From the IMG/VR virus record IMGVR_UViG_3300029999_000477, positions 1-46,168 of that record: a stretch of DNA of 46,168 bases; one strand, given 5' to 3'. Source of the stretch: a virus. Shown piece after piece: positions 1 through 5,916 of this stretch (its first letter is position 1; every line of letters starts with the position of its first letter). A model generated the notes under the pieces. That model worked only from the letters and a program-made list of their open reading frames with translations. It had not been told where the DNA came from and did not search any database. The position numbers and the translations under genes were made by a program.

Positions 1-123
1 CCAGTACTGCCCTTTGACGATACGGTCTTCATCGGCGTCGTCGTGCAGGCGCTTGAGCAGCGCGGTCTTAATCGCGGCGTCGCCGTGAAAGGCACGCAGG
101 GTGGACGGAGTCGTGGTCGTCAT
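1..123 (-). CDS. Ala/Ser-rich repeat phage protein, N-terminal part (runs off left edge)
   Basis: Partial gene: 41 codons from its ATG to the window edge. It begins MTTTTPSTLRAFHGDAA and ends KGQYW. I recognise this as the start of a protein type common in phages of GC-rich hosts (FHGD..LK..LL...H...D.IVKGQYW, later an AIPVGADLS block and long Ala/Arg/Trp repeats), which databases usually call Imm-5-like or hypothetical. The matching C-terminal half lies at the other end of the window (45643-46168), so the two are probably one gene interrupted by the contig break. The ATG overlaps the upstream stop by 4 nt (ATGA). An AAGGAG ribosome binding site lies in the end of the upstream gene. Function unknown. 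Confidence 0.75.
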   Translation of the reverse strand, partial: MTTTTPSTLRAFHGDAAIKTALLKRLHDDADEDRIVKGQYW

Positions 124-156
124 CGTGTGTTCTCCTTGCCGAGTCGGGTGAGGATG
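74..156. repeat. 83-bp direct repeat, copy 1
   Basis: This stretch matches 577-659 over 83 ungapped positions with about five mismatches. On the minus strand it covers the end of a zinc-ribbon gene, the ribosome binding site and the first 17 codons of the repeat-protein gene. Confidence 0.85.
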
Positions 157-269
157 CGGCTCGTGGCGCGGATTTGCGCGCAGGGCGTGCAGCGCGGCTC
201 GAGGGTACGCGGGTCGATGGTGCGTTGTCCGCAATCAACGCAACGAGGGGCTTTGGTCGCACGGGTCAT
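120..269 (-). CDS. Small zinc-ribbon protein
   Basis: A 49-residue protein with two Cys pairs (RCVDCGQ and RCTPCAQ) about 17 residues apart, the pattern of a zinc ribbon. Such proteins bind nucleic acid or protein partners in phages, but no specific role can be read here. The start chosen (MTRATKAP) gives an ATGA overlap with the upstream 21-codon ORF and continues a chain of 4-nt overlaps. An in-frame upstream ATG at 338 would add 23 Arg-rich residues but has no ribosome binding site. Its last 11 codons (ILTRLGKENTR) recur in the 22-codon ORF at 623-691, part of an 83-bp duplication. Confidence 0.6.
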   Translation of the reverse strand: MTRATKAPRCVDCGQRTIDPRTLEPRCTPCAQIRATSRILTRLGKENTR

Positions 270-331
270 AGCGCGCATCCGATCCAGGTCATGGCGGCGA
301 GTGCGAGCAGGGCGAGGGTTGCGCGGATCAT
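266..331 (-). CDS. 21-residue hydrophobic peptide (possible)
   Basis: A tiny ORF, MIRATLALLALAAMTWIGCAL, with one hydrophobic stretch that could span a membrane or act as a signal-like segment. Its ATG overlaps the stop of the upstream gene and its stop overlaps the next ATG, each by ATGA, exactly as for the other genes of this minus-strand block. That spacing is the main reason to list it. There is no good ribosome binding site, so it would depend on translational coupling. It could be chance. Confidence 0.4.
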   Translation of the reverse strand: MIRATLALLALAAMTWIGCAL

Positions 332-498
332 TGTTCATCCTCGGGAACAAAAGCAGTGTAGGTCAAAAAGTCACCGCCGCCGAGGTAGATGTCGGCGACG
401 AGGACGGCGCCGCGTTGGTGCGTGTCGCGTTTGCGTACGGGCGCCTTGACGTAGATGTCCATGATGACGCCGGGCAGATGGAGTGAGGGGGCGCTCAT
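328..498 (-). CDS. Small hypothetical protein (56 aa)
   Basis: Short soluble protein beginning MSAPSLHLPG, with a central RGAVLVADIYLGGGD segment and an acidic end. I do not recognise a family. It overlaps the genes on both sides by ATGA, so it is part of the tightly coupled minus-strand operon that runs from 966 leftward. Nothing in it suggests a membrane segment or metal site. Confidence 0.6.
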   Translation of the reverse strand: MSAPSLHLPGVIMDIYVKAPVRKRDTHQRGAVLVADIYLGGGDFLTYTAFVPEDEQ

Positions 499-626
499 CG
501 GAGCATCGTGATCCAGCGCGAGCCGTTGAGTGAGGCCTCGAGATCGCTGACCATCTGCGTCGGGTCGCTCGTGCTCGCGGCGTCGCCGTGGAACGCGTGC
601 AGGGTGGACGGAGTCGTGGTCGTCAT
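495..626 (-). pseudogene. Truncated duplicate of the Ala/Ser-rich repeat protein N-terminus (43 aa)
   Basis: The first 17 residues (MTTTTPSTLHAFHGDAA) match the start of the gene at 1-123 with one change. After that the sequence diverges (STSDPTQMVSDLEASL...) and stops after 43 residues. The matching DNA is part of an 83-bp repeat shared by 577-659 and 74-156. The simplest reading is a partial duplication that fused the start of the repeat-protein gene to unrelated sequence. It keeps an AAGGAG ribosome binding site and ATGA overlaps on both sides, so it may still be translated as a small peptide. Confidence 0.55.
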
Positions 627-659
627 CGTGTGTGCTCCTTGCCGAGTCGGGTGAGGATG
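577..659. repeat. 83-bp direct repeat, copy 2
   Basis: Second copy of the repeat at 74-156, about 500 bp away and in the same orientation. It supplies the ribosome binding site and start of the truncated 43-codon gene. Direct repeats of this length could recombine and delete the three small genes between them. Confidence 0.85.
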
Positions 660-691
660 ACGGGCGCGCTCATCAGCAGCCCGCCCGTCAT
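623..691 (-). pseudogene. 22-codon remnant carrying the zinc-ribbon gene tail
   Basis: The ORF reads MTGGLLMSAPVILTRLGKEHTR. Its last 11 residues are almost identical to the end of the zinc-ribbon protein at 120-269, and it lies at the same place relative to the following MTTTTPSTL start. It is best explained as the upstream edge of the duplicated segment. It still overlaps both neighbours by ATGA, which would keep ribosomes moving along the operon. Confidence 0.45.
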
Positions 692-966
692 CGCGAGCCC
701 GTCATCGCGAGCTCGTCGCGCGTGATCTCGCACCCAGCGCAGACGGCGTCGCCGCCGTGCGCGCTCGCCGCGATGTGGGCGGGCTGCTGATAGTGCCCAC
801 AATCGATGACGTAGGCGCCCTCGCCGCAGTCGACGCAGGTCAGGTATCGGCAGGGCTGGTCGCACTCCACGCACGCGCGCGGGAGATCGGAGCCGTGTGG
901 CAGCGTGGTCATCAGGTCGGGGGCTTGCGCGCTGGCTTGCGCGGCGGTGATACGATTGGTGTGCAT
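688..966 (-). CDS. Zinc-ribbon protein, first gene of the minus-strand operon (92 aa)
   Basis: Protein MHTNRITAAQ... with many Cys: ACVECDQPC, LTCVDCGEG, then IDCGHYQQPAH and AVCAGCEIT. This suggests two metal-binding knuckles. The start was chosen because GGAGG lies a few bases before this ATG; a longer frame to 1083 lacks a ribosome binding site and has shadow-like sequence. It is the first gene of the minus-strand series and faces the divergent 967-1355 region, where a palindrome could control it. A role in binding nucleic acid or in host take-over is plausible but unproven. Confidence 0.75.
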   Translation of the reverse strand: MHTNRITAAQASAQAPDLMTTLPHGSDLPRACVECDQPCRYLTCVDCGEGAYVIDCGHYQQPAHIAASAHGGDAVCAGCEITRDELAMTGSR

Positions 967-1035
967 GGTCCCTCCAGCGGGATTGTGCTGGGCGCCGTGG
1001 GCTGCATCGTGCCCAGGCGCCCTCTGTGTCGATGT

Positions 1036-1050
1036 ACCATCATGGTACCA
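1036..1050. promoter_or_regulatory. Palindromic candidate operator
   Basis: A 15-bp perfect palindrome with a 1-bp centre, GTACCAT-C-ATGGTAC, about 70 bp upstream of the first minus-strand gene. On the minus strand TTGCGC-N18-TACCAT could be a promoter whose -10 lies in this palindrome, which would make it a natural repressor site. The right half extends to GGTACCAC, resembling the CAGTACCAC iterons at 41093-41189, so the same protein might bind both. That link is inference. Confidence 0.4.
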
Positions 1051-1320
1051 CAGGTGGGAGTGATCGCGCAAGGTGGACGTCACGGAGCGGTGGACGAGCA
1101 GGCCTTTGGCCGCTCAGAACCGGTCCAGGAAAGCGACAGCGCCAGAGCCTGTCCTCACGTCGACGCGAAGTAGCGACCTCTGAGCCGGGCTCCCCCCGGT
1201 CCTGCGGCAGCACCAGCGCGTCAAAACCAACGCGCCTCGCCCGCAGAAGGACAAAACCACTACCTTCAGTCGCCAACGCGACTCCGGGCTAGCGAGCAAC
1301 GCGAGCAGCACGCCGCGCTC

Positions 1321-1355
1321 TCGACACCACAACACCACACCACTACCATCCCACC
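1321..1355 (+). promoter_or_regulatory. Leaderless promoter of winged-helix gene
   Basis: TCGACA, a 17-bp spacer, TACCAT, then 6 bases and the ATG. Transcription should begin at or next to the A of the start codon, and there is no ribosome binding site. The spacing from -35 to ATG is 35 bp, identical to the promoter at 36342. Confidence 0.55.
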
Positions 1356-1784
1356 ATGGCACGACTCGTCAACGTCACACCAGCTACCGTCCTCAGACAC
1401 CTCATCGCCTACGCCAGAGACAAGGGATACTGGCCCTCCGCTCTCGACCTCTACAGGCGACGGAAACGAGCCCTCGGCGGCTCCTCACAAGTCCGACGCA
1501 TCCTCATTCAGCTAGCCAAAGCCGGCCTCGTCACAAAACACGGCGGCGGAAACGACTATCGATGGATCCCCACACACGACGGATACGCCTACGTCCATCT
1601 ACCACCAGTCCACCTCGCAGACCCACCAACCGCCCACCAACGCCGAAACAACACCCGATCGAAACAAACCAAAGCACGCACCAAAGCACGCAACGACGCC
1701 GCACGACTCCTCGACCTCCACACACCACATCACCCCTGCACCGCACCACCAACCTGGCCACACACTCTCCCAGTCGTCGAGTGA
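1356..1784 (+). CDS. Winged-helix DNA-binding protein
   Basis: Residues 1-75 read like a LexA-type or phage winged helix: a helix with RHLIAYARDKGYWPSALDL, a second helix with SSQVRRILIQLAKAGLV, then a wing KHGGGNDYRWI. The C-terminal half is His/Pro/Arg-rich and low in complexity. It is the first gene of the plus-strand half and divergent from the minus-strand operon, the usual place for an early regulator. No ribosome binding site precedes the ATG; a promoter places the start of the mRNA at the start codon. Base use is extreme: codons end mostly in C or A, and part of the gene has almost no T on the plus strand. Confidence 0.65.
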   Translation: MARLVNVTPATVLRHLIAYARDKGYWPSALDLYRRRKRALGGSSQVRRILIQLAKAGLVTKHGGGNDYRWIPTHDGYAYVHLPPVHLADPPTAHQRRNNTRSKQTKARTKARNDAARLLDLHTPHHPCTAPPTWPHTLPVVE

Positions 1785-2210
1785 CTACACACGACAACAA
1801 CACACTATAAGCTAGTCGTAGCAAGGGATTGCGGCGCACTGCCTGTTCACGTTTCGGGTGATGTCCAGGTCATCCGCCTCCGGCAAAACGCCTCCTAGGG
1901 CCGCATTCGGGCACGCGGGCAAGCGTGGTCTGAGCGTCAGGGTGCCAAATTGCGGTTTGTGTGCCTCACGAGGGAATCGTCGTGGTGAGGAGCCGGATCG
2001 CGCATAACGATGCAGTGGCTGCATAAAACGGGGCCTCGGACGCTGTTCCGGGGCTGCTGTTGCTGCGTCGCGCTACCTTGTCGCGAGCGTCGGCCTGCTC
2101 GCGCGCAGTTCCGATCCGCAGGCGTGACGCCGGAGCGAGACCCGGCAACCCCCCCGTGCCCACCCGATGGCACGCGTCGATCGATGAATATACCTTGAGA
2201 GTGGATATCG
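1785..2210. other. Noncoding region at a strand-composition switch
   Basis: About 425 bp with no convincing gene; the only ORFs have shadow-like composition. Small hairpins are present, such as CGCGAGC/GCTCGCG at 2082-2103. To the left the plus strand is C/A-rich, to the right (2211 onward) it is G/T-rich, so GC skew flips sign here. That is the pattern of a bidirectional origin or a recombination joint. No iterons are visible here, in contrast to 41093-41189. Confidence 0.5.
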
Positions 2211-2693
2211 TTGAAAAAAATCGTAGAGTGGTTGGTTGCTTGGTTGGGTCATGATATATGGTGTTGTGAGATGGGATTGTTGGATGGTTTGGTAGTGGAT
2301 GAGATGTGTGTTGAGGACGCTGTTGAGTTGGTTCGTTTGGCTGGTGAGTGGGGTATGCCGTGGTTTGAGTTTTCGGCAGGTGGTTGTGGTGCGGTAGTTC
2401 GTGATGGAGTTGGTGGTGTGGTAGCGTTCACGGTGGTGCGTGATCGTCCGTATGGTTTGGTGGTGGACGAGTTGTGGTGTGATCGTGGTACGTTGCGTGG
2501 TCGTGCGGGGTTGTCGTTATTGGCGGAGTGGTTGGAGTTGTTGGCGCAGCGGATTGCGGACGAGCGTGGTGTGGTGATGTCGTTGGGTGGGTTGGTGCGT
2601 TTGGGGAATGAGTCGCATAAGGCGATGTTGGAGCATCGTGGATATGTGGTTGTAGCTGAGGCGTTGTCGAAGGAGTTTGTGCCGCGTGGGTGA
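2211..2693 (+). CDS. GNAT-like acetyltransferase, putative
   Basis: 160 residues. The centre (GVVAFTVVRDRPYGLVVDELWC) and the C-terminus (RLGNESHKAMLEHRGYVVV) resemble the beta-4 region and the N...ML...GY end of GNAT-fold acetyltransferases, and phages often carry such a protein next to virion genes. The usual acetyl-CoA loop Q/RxxGxG/A is seen only loosely (RGRAGLS). Start is TTG with a weak GGAT-like site; an ATG 20 codons in is an alternative. The coding strand is unusually G/T-rich (TTG, GTG, GGT, CGT codons), unlike the C-rich genes after 3500. It overlaps the next gene. Confidence 0.5.
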   Translation: MKKIVEWLVAWLGHDIWCCEMGLLDGLVVDEMCVEDAVELVRLAGEWGMPWFEFSAGGCGAVVRDGVGGVVAFTVVRDRPYGLVVDELWCDRGTLRGRAGLSLLAEWLELLAQRIADERGVVMSLGGLVRLGNESHKAMLEHRGYVVVAEALSKEFVPRG

Positions 2694-3150
2694 TGTGTTT
2701 AGTTCTCCGACGAAGCAGGGTCAGCAGGTTGGTGGTGCGGTGCAGGGGATGTCGAATCAGGAGATATCGCAGCTTGAGAATTACGTGAACACGGGTGAGG
2801 GTCAGCAGCGTGCGGCGATAGCGGGGATGGGAGCGAATCCCTTTTTTGCGGCGGCTGGTGGTCAGAATCCGTCGTCGTATGCGTTGAGTCCGGGGAACAC
2901 GACGAACTTTGGATCGTCGTCGAGTGGTGCTCCGGTGGTGCATGCTGGGAGTGTGCAGTCGTTTACGCCCTCGACGCCGACGATGAGCAATCCGTTTTCG
3001 TTGGCGTCTCAGCAGGCGGCTCAGAACGCAGCTGCTGCGCAGGCGCCACCGGCTGCTGCGGCGGCTGCGCCTGCGCCTGCTGTGGGAGCGAATGCGCCGT
3101 ATGTGGGTCCGTCGTCGGCGAATCCGGCCAATACGGGGTCGAGTTCGTAG
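2686..3150 (+). CDS. Virion-associated protein, Ala/Ser/Gln-rich
   Basis: About 154 residues from the GTG start, which overlaps the stop of the GNAT-like gene. The N-terminal part has KQGQQVGGAVQGMSNQEI and ENYVNTGEGQQRAAIAGMG, suggesting a helical segment. The rest is low-complexity Ser/Ala/Pro. Position directly before three repeat-rich internal virion proteins suggests a minor structural or scaffold-like role. No known family assigned. Start uncertain by a few codons (TTG 2677 or GTG 2686). Confidence 0.55.
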   Translation: MGDVFSSPTKQGQQVGGAVQGMSNQEISQLENYVNTGEGQQRAAIAGMGANPFFAAAGGQNPSSYALSPGNTTNFGSSSSGAPVVHAGSVQSFTPSTPTMSNPFSLASQQAAQNAAAAQAPPAAAAAAPAPAVGANAPYVGPSSANPANTGSSS

Positions 3151-4320
3151 ATGTCATTTATGAGTGGTGCTCCGGCCAGCGAAGATCCTCAGATGGGCGC
3201 TACTTTTGGTGCGGGGTCGCTCTTAAGTGCTGCGCCCTCCGATGCTCCTTCGTCATCGGAGGCGACGGCGGGTCCTGGGGCAGCGGCTCCTGCGCCGATT
3301 CAGAGCTTTGGCGCGACGCCCTCGGTCAGCGCGTCGCTGGTCGATCCTTCGGGGAACCCGGTTGGTGCGACGACGGTTGATCCGTATCAGAATCAGGCTC
3401 AGGCATCGCTGGTCAACCCGTATCAGGCGCAGATGCAGGCGTCGCTGGTCAACCCGTATCAGGCGCAGATGCAGGCGTCGCTGGTCAATCCCAATCAAAA
3501 CGACGCCTATCTGCAATCGTACGAAAACGAGTTGAATACGGCGCTCGCTCCGCAATTCCAGTCGCAGAATCAGTCGTTGCAAGATTCTCTGGCGGCGCGC
3601 GGCATTTCGAGCTCGGGATCAGCGGCGTATCTTGGGAATCAGCTTGCGGGGCAGCAGGCCTCGGCTCTGGCAAGCGGTACCGAGCCGCTGATCTCTCAAG
3701 GGTATGGATACACGCAGCAGGACGTTCAGGGAAATCAGGCGGCACAGAACACCGCAGCATCTCAGAACGCGGGCTACGTTCAGGCGGGACTGCTGTCGAA
3801 TCAGGGAGCACTCAACGCGGCGAACTCTCAGAACGCTGACTACGTTCAGCAGGGACTGCTTTCCAATCAGGGAGCGCTCAATACGGCGAACCTTGCCAAT
3901 GCCGGATACGCGCAGCAAGACATATCCGCCAATCAGCAGTATCTCAACGCCGCACAGCAAGCCGGCGCCGGATATAGCCAGCAAGATATTCTCGCCAATC
4001 AGCAATATCAAAACGCGGCAACGAATACGAATGCCGGGTATTATGCCGCCGATCAGAACGCGAACTTCAACGCCTATAACAGCTACCAGAGCGCACTGCT
4101 GGGATACGGAGAGCAAAACTATAACACCCTCGAGAACGCCTACCTGGGAAGCTATGCTCCCAACTCTGGCATCGAGAGTGGCTACGGCACCGCCATCGGA
4201 TCAATCGGGTCGGCCACGGGCAGCGCCGCCCAAGGCGCGGAACAATCCCAAGGATCCGCGCTCGGAGGCCTTGGGTCCGCCGCCGGCGGCCTGCTTTCCA
4301 ACCCATCTGTGGTTGCGTAA
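3151..4320 (+). CDS. Repeat-rich internal virion protein (389 aa)
   Basis: A Gln/Asn/Ala/Ser-rich protein with few charged residues. Residues 80-115 hold three near-identical 12-residue repeats around QASLVNPYQAQM. Residues 190-300 hold degenerate repeats of the type NAGYxQxxLLSNQGALNxAN and AGYxQQDIxANQQYxNAA. Such repeats usually form long helical or fibrous structures. With the next two genes it forms a block resembling the ejection proteins of podoviruses, which leave the capsid ahead of the DNA. The C-terminus is Gly/Ser-rich. Assignment rests on composition and position only. Confidence 0.6.
   Translation: MSFMSGAPASEDPQMGATFGAGSLLSAAPSDAPSSSEATAGPGAAAPAPIQSFGATPSVSASLVDPSGNPVGATTVDPYQNQAQASLVNPYQAQMQASLVNPYQAQMQASLVNPNQNDAYLQSYENELNTALAPQFQSQNQSLQDSLAARGISSSGSAAYLGNQLAGQQASALASGTEPLISQGYGYTQQDVQGNQAAQNTAASQNAGYVQAGLLSNQGALNAANSQNADYVQQGLLSNQGALNTANLANAGYAQQDISANQQYLNAAQQAGAGYSQQDILANQQYQNAATNTNAGYYAADQNANFNAYNSYQSALLGYGEQNYNTLENAYLGSYAPNSGIESGYGTAIGSIGSATGSAAQGAEQSQGSALGGLGSAAGGLLSNPSVVA
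3394..3492 (+). repeat. In-frame 36-bp tandem repeats
   Basis: Three copies of about 36 bp encode CAASLVNPYQ-like units (QASLVNPYQAQM). The two inner copies are almost identical at DNA level, so they look recent and could vary in number. Confidence 0.7.
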
Positions 4321-4332
4321 GGAGATCGCCCC

Positions 4333-5916
4333 ATGTCGGTGATGCCGCCTCCCTCCCCCGCCGACCTCGCACGCCAGCGCCACAACCAAAAGCGCGACGA
4401 CAAACGCAAGGCCGGCACCCTCGCCCTACGCACCGTGCAACAGCAGGCCCCCGTCGCAGCCGGTGGCGGCCTGCAGACCCCTTCCAAGCCCCCCCCACCG
4501 CCCAATCCCCAAGCGCAACCCGCGCCCCTCGCAGCGGCGCCTTCGGCGCAGCCGATCCCGCCGATTCAAAAGCCGCCCGAGCTGCAACCACCCGCGGCTC
4601 CCCTCCCCCACGAAAACACCGCGACCTTCACCCCCACGCAATACCAGCCACCCAAGAAAGGCCTCGAATACCTCGCGCTCGGCCTCGGGGTTCTTTTCCC
4701 GGGCGCCCCCATCGCCAAGGCCGCCGCGGGCTTCGCGCAAGGACTCAACCAAGGCGCACAGCAGAATTACGATCGGCGCGAGCAGCAAGACCAACAACAA
4801 TACGCCTCCCAAAAAGAAAACATCCAGGTCGATCTCGCGAATCAGCAGCAAAACTATAAGGCCGCCCAAGACGCCGCACAGATCAAGTTCACCAACGATC
4901 AGGCCCGCTACCAGCAGCAGAACGAACTGCGCGCACAAGGTATCGGCCCCGACGGCAAGCCCCTCCCCTTTCCCCCCGTCGAGAGCCTGCTCCCCAAAGG
5001 GCAACCGCCCTCCAACGACGGCTACGCCCAAGCCTATCGGCAACTGGCGACCCGCGCCCAACAAATGGGCGCCACCACCATCGCCCAAAACTTCGCCACC
5101 CAAGCCGAAGACTACAACAAGCGCGCCCTCGATGACGCCAACAACGTCCGCGCGCTCGAGATCGCGAGCTATACCCAAAATCACCAAGATGCACGCGAGA
5201 ACTTGCGCCTAAGCACCGAGGTCGGACTGGCACAGACGCGCGAGCGAAACGAAAATGCCCGCGAGGAATATCGCGTCGCGCACGAAGACGCACGCGCCAT
5301 TCGCGGCGATGCCAACCGCCTCGCCGGACTCCAAGACGAAGCCACCCGCAGCTCGATCTCGTTCCGACAGAACTGGATCAAGGCTCTCAAGCCCGTCCTC
5401 GCCCATGACGCCGATGGACATCCCATCTACCAAAAAGACGCCCAGGGAAATCCTGTCTTCGATTCTACCGGAAAACCCCAGCCCGTCATGATGCCCACGC
5501 TCTCTGCCGCATCGGCCAAAGCACTCCCCACCATCTTTCCCAAGATCGACCGCGACCCCAACCCCCAAGCCCGTGCCGAATGGTACGCCGAACAAATCCC
5601 CGACCAGACCGCCAAAGAACTGCTCCTCGAACGCGGACGCGCCTCAACACTCAACCTGCGCTCGCAAGGCTATGCCATCCCCAACCTCACCTACGCGCTC
5701 CCCAAAACCGCCCCCAAGATCGATCCGCTCAAGGCCGCCGGACTCGACCTCGCGCAGCCCAAGGTCAAGGCGCTGGTCGATCACGCCCGCTCCATCGGAC
5801 TCGATCCCACCGATCCCCAAGTCCTCAGCGAGATCAAAAAAAGCCTCGCCAACCCCGCACCGGTCACGCCGTCTCCCGTACCGGAAGAGCAGCCTGACCT
5901 GATTCCGGCCATATGA
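4333..5916 (+). CDS. Internal virion protein with coiled coil (527 aa)
   Basis: Preceded by an AGGAG-like site. Residues 1-100 are Pro/Ala/Gln-rich and disordered. A hydrophobic, helix-prone stretch follows (LALGLGVLFPGAPIAKAAAGF). Residues 140-330 are a long Gln/Ala/Arg-rich coiled coil, and the C-terminal third is more globular with mixed composition. This order is common in the second or third ejection protein of podoviruses, which helps form the conduit across the host envelope. The stop overlaps the next start by 4 nt, so the two proteins are probably made in fixed ratio. No enzymatic motif seen. Confidence 0.6.
   Translation: MSVMPPPSPADLARQRHNQKRDDKRKAGTLALRTVQQQAPVAAGGGLQTPSKPPPPPNPQAQPAPLAAAPSAQPIPPIQKPPELQPPAAPLPHENTATFTPTQYQPPKKGLEYLALGLGVLFPGAPIAKAAAGFAQGLNQGAQQNYDRREQQDQQQYASQKENIQVDLANQQQNYKAAQDAAQIKFTNDQARYQQQNELRAQGIGPDGKPLPFPPVESLLPKGQPPSNDGYAQAYRQLATRAQQMGATTIAQNFATQAEDYNKRALDDANNVRALEIASYTQNHQDARENLRLSTEVGLAQTRERNENAREEYRVAHEDARAIRGDANRLAGLQDEATRSSISFRQNWIKALKPVLAHDADGHPIYQKDAQGNPVFDSTGKPQPVMMPTLSAASAKALPTIFPKIDRDPNPQARAEWYAEQIPDQTAKELLLERGRASTLNLRSQGYAIPNLTYALPKTAPKIDPLKAAGLDLAQPKVKALVDHARSIGLDPTDPQVLSEIKKSLANPAPVTPSPVPEEQPDLIPAI

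Larger units (their letters stand above)
967..1355. other. Divergent intergenic region
   Basis: About 390 bp between the minus-strand operon and the plus-strand winged-helix gene. I see no convincing gene. It holds the palindrome GTACCAT-C-ATGGTAC (1036-1050) and, near its right end, the leaderless promoter of the plus-strand gene. From about 1160 onward the plus strand becomes very rich in C and A. Confidence 0.6.

Noticed and set aside
1531-1839. Minus-strand 102-codon ORF
   Set aside because: Composition (Arg/Val/Cys/Gly) is the complement of the C/A-rich winged-helix gene, which shows a real fold pattern.
1812-2024. 70-codon minus-strand ORF in the gene-free region
   Set aside because: No ribosome binding site, no recognisable motif and random-looking composition.
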